The translations under genes and the position numbers were made by a program. A stretch of 64,000 nucleotides of DNA from Pseudomonas corrugata (lineage in GTDB: Bacteria; Pseudomonadota; Gammaproteobacteria; Pseudomonadales; Pseudomonadaceae). Shown in pieces: positions 34,683-45,856 of the stretch. Below the pieces are notes generated by a model. That model had not been told where the DNA came from, did not search any database, and worked only from the letters and a program-made list of their open reading frames with translations. The stretch covers positions 310,397 to 374,396 of the forward strand of contig NZ_LHVK01000014.1 in NCBI RefSeq assembly GCF_001269905.1. Direction: 5' to 3'. Every line of letters begins with the position of its first letter. Position 1 is the stretch's first letter.

Positions 34683-35495
34683 TCAGTTTTTACGTAGGAC
34701 CTTGGCTACGGTCGCGACGTTATGGGCGAGGTGCAGCGGATTGATGGTGCCGACAATAGCACTGGCGATCCCTGGATGCTCAAACAACAGTTCGAAGCTG
34801 GCCTGGACCGGATCAACCCCGGGGCTCAGGCAGACGTGACCGCTGGCGAGGGCCTTCTTCACCAGGATGGCTTTGCCGTGCTCGGTAGCGTAGTCAATGA
34901 CAGCGGTTTCGCTTCGTTCGTTCAGATTGTAGGTAACCATGGCGCAATCGCCCTGTTCGAGGGCTTTGAGGCCACCCTCGACGGTCTTGCCGGAGAAGCC
35001 GAAGCCACCGATCTTGCCCTCGCGCTTGAGCGTCGCCAGGGTCGGGTAGACCTCGCTGTCGTTGAGTATTGCCAGGTCATTACCGTCGGAGTGCACCAGT
35101 ACCAGGTCGATATAGTCGGTCTCCAGGCGCTTGAGGCTGCGCTCCACGGAGAGTCGGGTATGGGCGACACTGAAGTCGTGGCGCGACTGCCCATCGCTGA
35201 ATTCTTCGCCAACCTTGCTGACAATCACCCAGTCCTGGCGTTGACCGCGCAACAGCGGGCCGAGGCGTTCTTCACTGCGGCCATAAGCCGGCGCTGTGTC
35301 GATGAGGTTGATGCCCAGGTCACGCGCCAGCTTGAGTAGCATGCGTGCTTCGTAGTCATCGGGAATGCGGAAACCGCTGGGATACTTGACCCCCTGGTCG
35401 CGACCAAGCTTGACGGTGCCCAGGCCCAGGGGAGAAACCTTCGGGCCGTGGGTGCCCAGGGAGCGATAGAAATCGTGCAGGGTCGGCTGGCTCAT
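34683..35495 (-). CDS. Aldo/keto reductase
   Basis: A 270-residue NADPH-dependent oxidoreductase of the AKR superfamily (PA4992 position). It has the catalytic region INLIDTAPAYGRSEERLG near residue 51 (Asp and Tyr of the tetrad), then the VIVSKVGEEF strand near residue 78 with the Lys, and DYIDLVLVHSDG near residue 112 with the His. The substrate is unknown. The ATG at 35495 overlaps the stop of the upstream FAD-oxidoreductase gene by four bases, so the two are co-translated and may work on related compounds. Confidence 0.88.
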   Translation of the reverse strand: MSQPTLHDFYRSLGTHGPKVSPLGLGTVKLGRDQGVKYPSGFRIPDDYEARMLLKLARDLGINLIDTAPAYGRSEERLGPLLRGQRQDWVIVSKVGEEFSDGQSRHDFSVAHTRLSVERSLKRLETDYIDLVLVHSDGNDLAILNDSEVYPTLATLKREGKIGGFGFSGKTVEGGLKALEQGDCAMVTYNLNERSETAVIDYATEHGKAILVKKALASGHVCLSPGVDPVQASFELLFEHPGIASAIVGTINPLHLAHNVATVAKVLRKN

Positions 35496-36667
35496 GGCAG
35501 CAACTGCTCCCACGCCGGCACGCCCATGGGCGGTTTCGGCAGGTCCGGTAGCGGGGCCGGATGGCTGGGGGTGATACCGCTTTGTTGCAGTGCGGCAATC
35601 ACCCGGTCGGAAAAGTCCGGGGCCAGGGCCAGCTTGGTCGGCCAGCCTACCAACAGGCGATCCTGCTCGGCGAGGAAGGCGTTGTCCGGGCGGGTCAGAC
35701 CCGATTGCAGGGGTTCGGCGCGATCGACCCGCAAGGTGGCCCATTGTGCGGTGGTGAGGTCGACCCAGGGCAGCAATTGTCCGAGTTCCTTTTGCGCGGT
35801 GGCGATTTGCGCGGCGGGCTCGCGGGCTACGCCCTCGGCTTCGGCGATGTCACCGCCCAGGTACCAGACCCATTGGCCATCTGCGGCCGGGTGAGTGGTG
35901 ACGGTGATGCGCGGCTTCGGCCCGCCTCCCAGGCAATGGGCATACAGCGGCTTGAGGCTGGGGCCCTTGACCAGCACCATGTGCAGCGGACGGCGCTGCA
36001 TGGCTGGCTGGTCCAGGCCCAAGGCCGCGAGCAGGTCGGCGGTACCGGCTCCGGCACTGAGGACAATGCGCTGGGCACGGATCTCGCGATCGTCAACCTT
36101 CAGGCCCACCAGTTCGCCGGCTTCGCGCAGCGGCTCGATGTGCTGGCCAGCGAGCAGGCTGTCACCAGCCAGTTCCGCCAGGCGTGCGATCAGGCTGGGA
36201 ACATCCACCACCAGTTCAGCCAGGCGATAGACCTTGCCTTTGAAACGCTTGTCCTGCAGGGCCGGTGGCAGTTGCTCGCCCTTGACCTGGTCGACCCGCC
36301 CGCGCACGGCCTTGCTGGCGAAAAAACTGGTGAGATTGCCGGCCAGGGTGCCGGGAGACCATAGGTAATGGGCTTCGGACAGCAGGCGCACGCCGGACAG
36401 GTCCAGCTCGCCGTCGCCACCGAGCGCTTCGCGCCAACGGCGCGGCATGTCAGCGATGGCTTCCGAGGCGCCCGTCAGGGCACCATGCAGCGCATATTTG
36501 GCGCCGCCATGGATGATGCCCTGGGATTTGACGCTCTGCCCACCGCCGAGGCTGGCACTTTCCACCAGCACGGTCGAATAGCCCAGGCGACGCAGGCGTG
36601 CATTGAGCCAGAGGCCGGCGACTCCGGCGCCGACAATCAGCACGTCGGTGGAAATAACGGATGGCAT
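35492..36667 (-). CDS. FAD-dependent oxidoreductase, DAO family
   Basis: A 391-residue flavoprotein of the D-amino-acid oxidase/glycerol-3-phosphate dehydrogenase-like family (PA4991 position). The N-terminal Rossmann motif DVLIVGAGVAGLWLNARLRR has the GxGxxG pattern and is followed by the Glu-ended strand TVLVES. GGQSVKSQGIIHGGAKYAL near residue 42 resembles the active-site loop of the glycerol-3-phosphate/2-hydroxyglutarate group. No membrane segment is visible. Its true substrate is unknown. It overlaps the aldo/keto reductase gene by four bases and starts after a 273-base gap that contains a REP-like inverted repeat. Confidence 0.87.
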   Translation of the reverse strand: MPSVISTDVLIVGAGVAGLWLNARLRRLGYSTVLVESASLGGGQSVKSQGIIHGGAKYALHGALTGASEAIADMPRRWREALGGDGELDLSGVRLLSEAHYLWSPGTLAGNLTSFFASKAVRGRVDQVKGEQLPPALQDKRFKGKVYRLAELVVDVPSLIARLAELAGDSLLAGQHIEPLREAGELVGLKVDDREIRAQRIVLSAGAGTADLLAALGLDQPAMQRRPLHMVLVKGPSLKPLYAHCLGGGPKPRITVTTHPAADGQWVWYLGGDIAEAEGVAREPAAQIATAQKELGQLLPWVDLTTAQWATLRVDRAEPLQSGLTRPDNAFLAEQDRLLVGWPTKLALAPDFSDRVIAALQQSGITPSHPAPLPDLPKPPMGVPAWEQLLP

Positions 36668-36774
36668 GCAGCGACCTCAGTGTTCAAGACGAAGGCGCAG
36701 TATACAGACTCGATGAACTGAGTTTGGCCACCCATTCAGGGGCAGCCGCCAAAACTGTGGCGAGGAAGATCTCC

Positions 36775-36909
36775 TGTGGCGAGGGGATTTAGCGAAACGT
36801 CGCATCGCCCGCTGGGGTGCGAAGCGCCCCTGTTCATGCGATTTTACAACCCGGCGCTGTCAGGTTGGGGCTGCTGCGCAGCCCAGCGGGGATGAATCCC
36901 CTCGCCACA
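36775..36909. repeat. Second-family REP pair (TGTGGCGAGGGGAT type)
   Basis: TGTGGCGAGGGGATTTA at 36775 pairs with TCCCCTCGCCACA ending at 36909, and an inner inverted pair GGTGCGAAGCGCCCC / GGCTGCTGCGCAGCCC lies between them. The sequence differs from the GTGGGAGCGAGCC family found elsewhere in the window. A sister copy is at 39592-39702. The rest of the gap 36668-36940 holds no gene I can support. Confidence 0.85.
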
Positions 36910-36940
36910 ACGTATTCCATGCAGAGGTGTTTCGTGTTCC

Positions 36941-37273
36941 TTAATGTCCGGCGGTCTTGGAGAACAGTTGAATCACTACAACCCCCAGCACAATCAGCGC
37001 CATTCCCAGCATCGCCGGCACGTCCAGCTTCTGCCCGTAGATGAACAGCGCCGCGACGCTGACCATGACGATGCCCATCCCGGCCCAGACCGCATACGCA
37101 ACGCCCACCGGGACGCTGCGCACCACCAGGGTCAACATCCAGAAAGCGATGCCGTAGCCCGCGATCACCAGCACCAGAGGCAGGGGCGTGCTCAGGCCTT
37201 TCACCGCTTTCATCGAAACGGTGGCGATCACTTCGGCGCAGATGGCGATAGCGAGGTAGTAGTAGGCATTCAT
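36941..37273 (-). CDS. emrE: Small multidrug resistance (SMR) efflux protein, EmrE-like
   Basis: A 110-residue protein with four hydrophobic helices, the size and pattern of SMR proton-coupled exporters of cationic drugs. Glu14 in AIAICAEVIATVSMKA is the conserved proton/substrate residue of helix 1, and the VAYAVWAGMGIV stretch near residue 57 is the helix-3 signature with its conserved Trp. The ATG at 37273 gives the family start MNAYYYLAIAI; a longer frame adds 14 residues before it. It is divergent from a LysR regulator across a perfect operator-like dyad, as with PA4990/PA4989, so substrate-dependent control is likely. Confidence 0.88.
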   Translation of the reverse strand: MNAYYYLAIAICAEVIATVSMKAVKGLSTPLPLVLVIAGYGIAFWMLTLVVRSVPVGVAYAVWAGMGIVMVSVAALFIYGQKLDVPAMLGMALIVLGVVVIQLFSKTAGH

Positions 37274-37347
37274 GGGCGAGACCTCTTTGACTGTTGCGTC
37301 TTTCGATGTCGCCATTCTAGTGCGTGGCTAGATGCGGTAAAGTCATT

Positions 37348-37370
37348 ACCTATCTGTTAATGAGATAGGT
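37348..37370. promoter_or_regulatory. LysR-type operator candidate between emrE and lysR
   Basis: ACCTATCT (37348-37355) and AGATAGGT (37363-37370) form a perfect 8-base dyad with a 7-base spacer. The inner part is ATC-N9-GAT, an extended T-N11-A box of LysR-type regulators. It is six bases before the regulator start codon and 75 bases before the emrE start, so it could serve autoregulation and emrE control. Confidence 0.75.
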
Positions 37371-37376
37371 TGGGTC

Positions 37377-38267
37377 ATGAACGTTGAGTGGAATCTTGAG
37401 CAATTGCGACTGTTCGTGGGCGTCGCCGAACAGCGTTCGTTCTCTGCCGTGGCCCGGGATCAACGCAAGGCCCAATCGGCTGTCAGCAGCGCGATTGCCT
37501 TTCTGGAAGCCGATTTAGGTGTCAGCCTGTTCGAGCGCAGCAGCGGCCGCCAACCGAAGCTCACCGATGCTGGAGAGGCATTGCTGGAAGAAGCGCGGGA
37601 AGTGTTGCGCCAGTGCGAACGGCTCAATGGCCGGGCCTTGGCCTTGATGCGCGGGCAGGAAGCGTCGCTGCGCCTGGCCCAGGACGAGGCCATGCCCTAT
37701 CAACCGGTCATCGACAGTCTGGCGGCGTTGGCCGAGCAATTCCCCACCCTTGAGGTGCAACTGGCCAGTGCCGCCCAGGGCGATGTGGCGCGCAAACTGG
37801 TGGAGCGTCGCGCTGACCTGGGCTTGTTGTTCTACCACGACCAGATCCCCGAAGCGCTGGAGCGCCGAGTGTTGGGCAGCGTCGAGATGGTCACGGTGTG
37901 TAGCAAAGGGCATCCGCTGGCCAACCACGACTACGTGTCCTGCCGGGAAATGGCCCGGCACCGGCAGTTGCTGATGGCGACCCAGTCCAGCGTCTACCCC
38001 GGCAGCGAGCAGGCCAGCCCGCAGGTCTGGCGCGCCGACAGTTTCTACGTCCTGGCCGAATGGCTGAGAAGTGGCCTGGGCTGGGCCTGGCTGCCGCGGC
38101 ACGTGGTGCAGTATCCGGCGTACCTGGGCGACATGGTCGAACTCAACAGTGAATGGACCCCGCCAGCGCTGGTGGTTGAGCTGGTCTGGCGCCGCGACGA
38201 GCCCCTGGGCCCGGCTGCGCGCTGGCTGGCGGAACGTTTTGCCGTGCAGTTGCAGGCGATCGGCTGA
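37377..38267 (+). CDS. LysR-type transcriptional regulator
   Basis: A 296-residue regulator. The N-terminal winged helix-turn-helix is clear (VAEQRSFSAVARDQRKAQSA, then VSSAIAFLEADLGVSLFERS), followed by a periplasmic-binding-like effector domain from about residue 90. It is divergent from the SMR pump gene and has a perfect LysR box in the shared promoter, so it most likely controls that pump and itself. The effector is unknown. The waaA gene begins 22 bases after its stop. Confidence 0.92.
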   Translation: MNVEWNLEQLRLFVGVAEQRSFSAVARDQRKAQSAVSSAIAFLEADLGVSLFERSSGRQPKLTDAGEALLEEAREVLRQCERLNGRALALMRGQEASLRLAQDEAMPYQPVIDSLAALAEQFPTLEVQLASAAQGDVARKLVERRADLGLLFYHDQIPEALERRVLGSVEMVTVCSKGHPLANHDYVSCREMARHRQLLMATQSSVYPGSEQASPQVWRADSFYVLAEWLRSGLGWAWLPRHVVQYPAYLGDMVELNSEWTPPALVVELVWRRDEPLGPAARWLAERFAVQLQAIG

Positions 38268-38289
38268 AAAACCGATAAACTCCGCCGCC

Positions 38290-39570
38290 ATGAACAGAAT
38301 TCTCTATAGCGCATTGTTTTACCTGGGGCTGCCACTGGTAGCGATTCGGCTGTGGCTACGGGCGCGCAAGGCGCCGGCGTATGCCCGGCGCATCGGCGAG
38401 CGGTTCTCCTGGGGCTTGCCGGTCATGACACAGGGAGGCATCTGGGTCCATGCAGTGTCGGTGGGCGAAAGCATCGCCGCCGCGCCGATGATTCGCGCCC
38501 TGTTGCAACGTTATCCACAGTTGCCGATCACGGTGACCTGCATGACGCCCACGGGCTCGGAGCGGATCCAGGCGTTATTCGCCAATGAGCCGCGCATTCA
38601 GCATTGTTATTTGCCTTACGACTTGCCTTGTGCTGCCAGGCGTTTTCTCAATCGGGTGCGGCCGACGCTGGCGGTGATCATGGAAACCGAGCTGTGGCCC
38701 AACCACATCCATCAATGCGCCAAGCGCGGTATTCCCGTGGCCTTGGCGAATGCGCGTTTGTCGGAGCGTTCGGCCCGGGGCTATGCCCGCTTCCCCAAAC
38801 TCACCCGGCCGATGCTTGCCGAGATGAGCCTGTTTGCCGTCCAGACCGAAGCAGAGGCCGAACGTTTCCGCCAGTTGGGCGCCCGTGCGGACACTGTCGA
38901 GGTCACCGGCTCGATCAAGTTCGACCTGACCATCGACCCGCAACTGCTCGAAAACGCCAGTGCCCTGCGCAACCAATGGCAGGCGTCGGATCGCCCGGTC
39001 TGGATCGCCGCGAGCACCCATGAGGGCGAGGATGAGGTGGTGTTGGCCGCGCACCGTCGGCTGCTCGACAGTTACCCCGATGCATTGCTGATCCTGGTGC
39101 CGCGTCATCCCGAGCGCTTCGACGCCGTGCACCAGTTGTGTGAAAGCGAAGGTCTTGCCACGGTCCGGCGTTCCAGCGCACAACCCGTTACCGCACAAGT
39201 CTCGGTGCTGCTGGGCGACACCATGGGCGAGTTGCTGTTTCTCTATGCATTGGCCGATAGCGCGTTCGTAGGCGGCAGCCTGGTGCCCAACGGCGGCCAC
39301 AACCTGCTGGAACCGGCTGCGCTGTCGAAACCGGTGCTCAGCGGGCCGCACCTGTTCAACTTCCTCGAAATCGCCGCGCAACTGCGCAGCGCCGGGGCCT
39401 TGCAGGAGGTCGAAGATGCCGAAAGCCTGGCCTTGGCGATACAACGGCTGTTCGAACTGCCCCGGGATGCACAGCGCATGGCCGAGGCGGGATTGAAGGT
39501 GATGCGCACCAATCAGGGCGCGTTGCAGCGGTTGCTGGAGGGGTTGGGGCGATTGATTTCCGGCCGGTGA
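38290..39570 (+). CDS. waaA: 3-deoxy-D-manno-octulosonic acid (Kdo) transferase
   Basis: A 426-residue GT30 enzyme that attaches Kdo to lipid IVA, the step before WaaC. It has an N-terminal membrane anchor (ILYSALFYLGLPLVAIRLWL), the conserved GIWVHAVSVGESIAAAP near residue 48 with the catalytic Glu, METELWPNHI near residue 131 and the C-terminal GGSLVPNGGHNLLEPAAL near residue 328. The ATG at 38290 is chosen because it starts this anchor; the longer frame runs through the end of the LysR gene. The position after the LysR gene matches PA4988. Confidence 0.95.
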   Translation: MNRILYSALFYLGLPLVAIRLWLRARKAPAYARRIGERFSWGLPVMTQGGIWVHAVSVGESIAAAPMIRALLQRYPQLPITVTCMTPTGSERIQALFANEPRIQHCYLPYDLPCAARRFLNRVRPTLAVIMETELWPNHIHQCAKRGIPVALANARLSERSARGYARFPKLTRPMLAEMSLFAVQTEAEAERFRQLGARADTVEVTGSIKFDLTIDPQLLENASALRNQWQASDRPVWIAASTHEGEDEVVLAAHRRLLDSYPDALLILVPRHPERFDAVHQLCESEGLATVRRSSAQPVTAQVSVLLGDTMGELLFLYALADSAFVGGSLVPNGGHNLLEPAALSKPVLSGPHLFNFLEIAAQLRSAGALQEVEDAESLALAIQRLFELPRDAQRMAEAGLKVMRTNQGALQRLLEGLGRLISGR

Positions 39571-39591
39571 TCATTGCTCTTGTGGCGAGGG

Positions 39592-39702
39592 GATTTATCC
39601 CCGCTGGGGTGCGAAGCGCCCCCCTTCAAACTACCTGACACACCGCACTATCAGGTTTTGGGGCTGCTGCGCAGCCCAGCGGGGATAAATCCCCTCGCCA
39701 CA
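39592..39702. repeat. Second-family REP pair, sister of 36775-36909
   Basis: TGTGGCGAGGGGATTTATCC at 39592 pairs with GGATAAATCCCCTCGCCACA ending at 39702, with the inner GCGAAGCGCCCC and GGCTGCTGCGCAGCCCAGCG elements. It fills the gap between the convergent waaA and TolC-family genes, where it may also end transcription. Confidence 0.88.
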
Positions 39703-39716
39703 GACGTGCCGCTGGA

Positions 39717-41156
39717 TTACTGCCCCGGCCTTGAGCGCAACTGCTGCTCTGCTGCTTGTGCCAGGTCTGGCGGCAGGAAGTCCTTGTCCGGGTTGTAGTC
39801 CGGCTTGAGGTAGCGTGACAGGTCCTGCAGGTCGGCCGGACTCAGGGTGCCGGCAGCCTGCTTGAGGCGCAGGTTGTCGAGGATGTAGTCGTAGCGGGCG
39901 TTGTTGTAGTTGCGCACCGAAGTGTACAGCTGGCGCTGGGCATCGAGTACGTCAACGATGTTGCGAGTCCCCACCTGATAACCGATCTCCGTGGCCTCCA
40001 CCGCGCTCTGGTTGGAGATGATCGACTGGCGCCGCGCCTGGACCTGTTCCACGTCGGTGTTCACCGCGCGATGCAGGTTGCGGGTGTTTTCCACCACCTG
40101 CCGGCGCAAGCCTTCGCGTTGCTGTTCGGTCTGGGTGAGTTGCGAGTAGGACTCCCGAACCTGGGAACTGGTCAGCCCGCCGCTGTAGATCGGGATACTC
40201 AACTGCAGGCCAATGGTGCGCTGCTCGGCATCGCCACCGTAACGCTGGCCGGTCGGGCTCGGGTTGGTAAAGCCGAGGCCGTCGTTGTCGCCTTTCTTGT
40301 ACTGGGCTATCGCGTCGAGCGTGGGCGCATGACCGGCCTTGCGTTGACGCAGGGTGTCTTCAGCGGCGTCGACGGCGTAGTTGCTGGCCAGCAGGTTGAG
40401 GTTCTGCCTGGCCGCGGTGTCGACCCAGGCCTTGGCATCATTCGGGACCGGCGGCAGTATCGGCAGCGTGTGGACAATCCCCTGGATCGAGTTATACCGG
40501 CGGTTGGTCAGGGTGATCAGTGCTTCAAATGCATCCTCGACCTGACGCTGGGCAATGATCCGGTTGGCTCGGGCCGTGTCATAGCTGGCCTGGGACTGCA
40601 GCACGTCGGTCTTGTCCGAAAGGCCCACGTCGAAGCGTTCGTTGGACTGGTCGAGTTGACGCTTGAAAGCTGCTTCCTCGGCTTTGGTCGAGGCCAGATT
40701 GTCCTGGCTGCGCAGCACGTTGAAATAGCTCTCGGCGCTTTGCAGGATCATGTTCTGCTCGGTGGCCGACAATTGCAGCGACGCTTGTTCGTTGACGGAT
40801 TTTGCCGCCTGCAACTGGAACCAGCGGTCGGCCCGGAAAAGGGGCTGGGACAGCGTGGCCTGGTAAACCGTGGCGCTGCGGGTGGCAGTCAGCGCCGGCT
40901 GGTCGAGCTCGGTACGGGTGTTGTTGAGGTCGGCACCGGCCGACAGGTTGGGCAACAACCCGGCGCGGGCCTGGGGCACCACTTCTTTCTGGGCACCGTA
41001 CTGGGCGCGGGCAGCGGCCAGGTCGGCGTTGTTATCCACCGCTTCCTGGTACACGCTCACCAGATCGGTCCGGGTGGATAAGGGCGCTTCGGCAGCCCAG
41101 GCCATTCCATTGGACGCACAAGACACGGCAAGGGCCAGTGAGAGTTTGCGCAGCAT
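39717..41156 (-). CDS. TolC-family outer-membrane channel protein (OpmH-like)
   Basis: A 479-residue outer-membrane efflux/secretion duct. It has a signal peptide (MLRKLSLALAVSCASNGMAWA, cleavage after AWA about residue 21) and two homologous helical halves typical of TolC; family landmarks are VDNNADLAAARAQYGAQKEV near residue 39 and NIVDVLDAQRQLY near residue 410. The place next to thiC matches P. aeruginosa OpmH (PA4974), a TolC homologue. The ATG at 41156 is preferred because it begins the signal peptide. It is divergent from the riboswitch-thiC transcript. Confidence 0.92.
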   Translation of the reverse strand: MLRKLSLALAVSCASNGMAWAAEAPLSTRTDLVSVYQEAVDNNADLAAARAQYGAQKEVVPQARAGLLPNLSAGADLNNTRTELDQPALTATRSATVYQATLSQPLFRADRWFQLQAAKSVNEQASLQLSATEQNMILQSAESYFNVLRSQDNLASTKAEEAAFKRQLDQSNERFDVGLSDKTDVLQSQASYDTARANRIIAQRQVEDAFEALITLTNRRYNSIQGIVHTLPILPPVPNDAKAWVDTAARQNLNLLASNYAVDAAEDTLRQRKAGHAPTLDAIAQYKKGDNDGLGFTNPSPTGQRYGGDAEQRTIGLQLSIPIYSGGLTSSQVRESYSQLTQTEQQREGLRRQVVENTRNLHRAVNTDVEQVQARRQSIISNQSAVEATEIGYQVGTRNIVDVLDAQRQLYTSVRNYNNARYDYILDNLRLKQAAGTLSPADLQDLSRYLKPDYNPDKDFLPPDLAQAAEQQLRSRPGQ

Positions 41157-41315
41157 GAGGCGATCCCTACTTCTCAAATGATTGCGCACAAGAGGCGCGG
41201 CGTAGCGAGTGTAGTTGCGCACGGGCACGGCAACAATCCTGTATATGCGCCATTCATCACGCCTTTTGCTGCGGTGATGGCGTTCTGCGGTGGTTGTGTC
41301 TAGACTGGCCAGGTT

Positions 41316-43467
<2,152 letters not shown>

Positions 43468-43503
43468 TCCGAGCTGATGGTGGCGGTGTCTTCACCGCCA
43501 CCA

Positions 43504-43593
43504 TCGCGAGCAGGCTCGCTCCCACAATGGATCGCGGTGTGCACGAACCCTGTGTCTGCCACCGGCCCCTTGTGGGAGCGAGCCTGCTCGCGA
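43504..43593. repeat. REP pair between thiC and cytX
   Basis: An inverted REP (TCGCGAGCAGGCTCGCTCCC) at 43504-43526 and a forward REP at 43571-43593 fill most of the 168-base gap. Confidence 0.9.
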
Positions 43594-43635
43594 TAGCGGT
43601 CGCTAAAACAACAGATATCCTCTGAGACAACACCC

Positions 43636-44928
43636 TTGAACATCCAACCCAGCACCTACTCCCCCGACATCGCCGTCCCCACGGACAAACGCGTCTTCGG
43701 CGCACGGGATCTCTTCTCCCTGTGGTTCTCCCTCGGCATCGGCCTGATGGTCTTGCAGGTCGGTGCCTTGCTGGCACCTGGCCTGGGCCTGAGCGGCTCA
43801 TTGCTGGCGATTTTCCTCGGCACACTGGCGGGCGTCCTGCTGCTGGCGGCAGTCGGGGTCATCGGCAGCGACACCGGGCTGTCGGCCATGGCTGCCCTCA
43901 AGCTCAGCCTGGGCAGCAAGGGCGCGAGCGTGCCGGCGATATTGAACCTGCTGCAGTTGATCGGCTGGGGCTCGTTCGAAATCATCGTCATGCGCGATGC
44001 CGCCAGCCTACTGGGCGCCCGGGCCTTCAGCGAAGGCAGCCTCGGGGCAAATCCGCTGTTGTGGACCTTGTTCTTCGGTGCTCTGGCCACCTTGCTCGCG
44101 GTGAGCGGGCCGCTGACCTTCGTGCGCAAAGTGTTGCGCAAGTGGGGTATCTGGCTGCTGCTGGCGGCGTGCACCTGGCTGACCTGGAACCTGTTCGCCA
44201 AGGCCGATCTGGCAGTACTGTGGGCCCAGGCCGGTGACGGTTCGATGCCCTTGGCCGTGGGCTTTGATATTGCGATTGCCATGCCGTTGTCCTGGCTCCC
44301 GCTGATCGCCGATTACTCGCGCTTCGGCAAGCGCGCCAGCAGTGTCTTTGGCGGCACGGCGTTGGGGTTCTTCATCGGTAACTTCTGGCTGATGAGCCTG
44401 GGCGTGGCCTACACCCTGGCGTTCGCACCGAGCGGTGAAGTCAATGCGCTGTTGCTGGCCCTGGCGGGCGCGGGATTGGGCATCCCGCTGCTGTTGATTC
44501 TGTTGGACGAGTCGGAGAATGCTTTCGCCGATATCCATTCGGCGGCAGTATCCAGCGGCATGTTATCGGGATTGAAGGTCGAGCACCTGGCGTTGGCGAT
44601 TGGCGTCATCTGCACCCTGATCGCCTGCTTTGCGCCGTTGGCGCAGTACCAGAACTTTCTTTTGCTGATCGGCTCGGTGTTCGCGCCGCTGTTCGGCGTG
44701 GTGCTGGTGGATCACTTCATCCTGCGCAAACGCAGCAGCCAGGTGGTCTCAGCTTCGTTGCGCTGGCCGGCACTGTTGGCCTGGTTGGGCGGGGTGAGCA
44801 CTTATCACTTGCTGGCCAATTTCTACCCGGATATCGGCGCAACCCTGCCGTCACTGGTTCTGGCAGGGCTGCTGCAACTGTTGCTGGGCCGGGCTTTCAG
44901 CTACGGCCGGGAAACAGCTCGGGCTTGA
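43636..44928 (+). CDS. cytX: NCS1-family thiamine-precursor (HMP) transporter CytX (TTG start)
   Basis: A 430-residue membrane protein with about twelve hydrophobic segments, of the cytosine/purine/thiamine permease (NCS1) family. CytX is named for proteins next to thiamine genes and is predicted to take up hydroxymethylpyrimidine. Landmarks are FSLWFSLGIGLMVLQVGALL near residue 29 and PLSWLPLIADYSRFGKRASS near residue 217. The only start giving the family N-terminus (NIQPSTYSPDIAVPTDKRVF) is TTG at 43636. It lies downstream of thiC behind a REP pair, so it may share the riboswitch transcript. Its 3' end overlaps the opposite lipoprotein gene by 32 bases. Confidence 0.88.
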   Translation: MNIQPSTYSPDIAVPTDKRVFGARDLFSLWFSLGIGLMVLQVGALLAPGLGLSGSLLAIFLGTLAGVLLLAAVGVIGSDTGLSAMAALKLSLGSKGASVPAILNLLQLIGWGSFEIIVMRDAASLLGARAFSEGSLGANPLLWTLFFGALATLLAVSGPLTFVRKVLRKWGIWLLLAACTWLTWNLFAKADLAVLWAQAGDGSMPLAVGFDIAIAMPLSWLPLIADYSRFGKRASSVFGGTALGFFIGNFWLMSLGVAYTLAFAPSGEVNALLLALAGAGLGIPLLLILLDESENAFADIHSAAVSSGMLSGLKVEHLALAIGVICTLIACFAPLAQYQNFLLLIGSVFAPLFGVVLVDHFILRKRSSQVVSASLRWPALLAWLGGVSTYHLLANFYPDIGATLPSLVLAGLLQLLLGRAFSYGRETARA

Positions 44929-45643
44929 GAATGCCATTGAGGCGCGGGTAAGCGATCTTCAGTTCGATGTGGCCCAGGGCGTAAGGCGCAATGGTGCTGG
45001 TTTCGTACTTGAGGATCACCCCGCCGTAGGTCAGCGCCACGTTTTGGGTTTTCTGAAAGTGCCACTGCTTCAGGAACTCCGGCTCCTGATCCAGCTTGGT
45101 GCTGATCAGCCAGCTGTTATGAGCCACTTGGACGGCTTTCCAGAAGGCTTCTTCCTGGCCCGGCAGCAGCATGTCCGACAACGCCAGTACCTTGTGCTGC
45201 TGGCGCGAATAATTGATGAAACCGCGCCCCGGAGTGCCATGGGCGCCACCGGTGTCCAGGTAACTGGACAACTCGATGATCACCAGGCCGTCATGTTGCT
45301 CACGTACCTTGGCCTGCAAGTAGCTGCTGGTGCGCGGCGCGGCGCTGCGCAAGAACTGCTCGCGATAGGCTGCCAGCGTTGGCGCCACCGGGGTATCGGG
45401 TGTGGTGCGGGTCATTTGCAGCAGACGTTTTTCGACGATACCGTCCAGGGCCGGCTCGGCAGGAAAGTGCACAGTGTCGATGTTCACCAACGGGCAGTCG
45501 GCGCTGGCGCAACCTTGCTGCAATTGCTCCGAGGCATCGCGGGTGGTTTCCAGCGGAGTGCGGTAGTTGGGTTGGAACAGGCTTTGGCAAGCACCCAGTG
45601 TCAGGGCAATGGCAGCCAGCGAAGCAACTCTGAAAAGCGACAT
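44897..45643 (-). CDS. Outer-membrane-type lipoprotein, RsiV/DUF3298-like
   Basis: A 248-residue protein with a lipoprotein signal (MSLFRVASLAAIALTLGAC, lipid-modified Cys19). The mature part has the DUF3298 pattern, including YLDTGGAHGTPGRGFINYS near residue 130 and LTYGGVILKYETSTIAPYALG near residue 204. Residue +2 after the Cys is Gln, which does not signal inner-membrane retention, so the outer membrane is the likely place. The function is unknown. It stands in the PA4972 position and is divergent from the nudF gene; the 213-base gap between them (45644-45856) shows nothing I can name. Confidence 0.82.
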   Translation of the reverse strand: MSLFRVASLAAIALTLGACQSLFQPNYRTPLETTRDASEQLQQGCASADCPLVNIDTVHFPAEPALDGIVEKRLLQMTRTTPDTPVAPTLAAYREQFLRSAAPRTSSYLQAKVREQHDGLVIIELSSYLDTGGAHGTPGRGFINYSRQQHKVLALSDMLLPGQEEAFWKAVQVAHNSWLISTKLDQEPEFLKQWHFQKTQNVALTYGGVILKYETSTIAPYALGHIELKIAYPRLNGILKPELFPGRS

Positions 45644-45856
45644 GGGCGTCCTTCATGAAACAGGGAAAAGCAAAAAGTTACCCGCTTCGACTGTCAGCAA
45701 GGCAATCAGTTCGCCACTAGACTCATTAGAATTCTTTCACCTTCAGCCGTCCATCCCGATGAGAGGAAAGGGGCTGCATCAAAGGGGACGGGCGCGTTAG
45801 GATGGCGCGAAGCCGAGGTAGGAACCTCGCATCGATTGCTCCAGACGAGGACTGCC

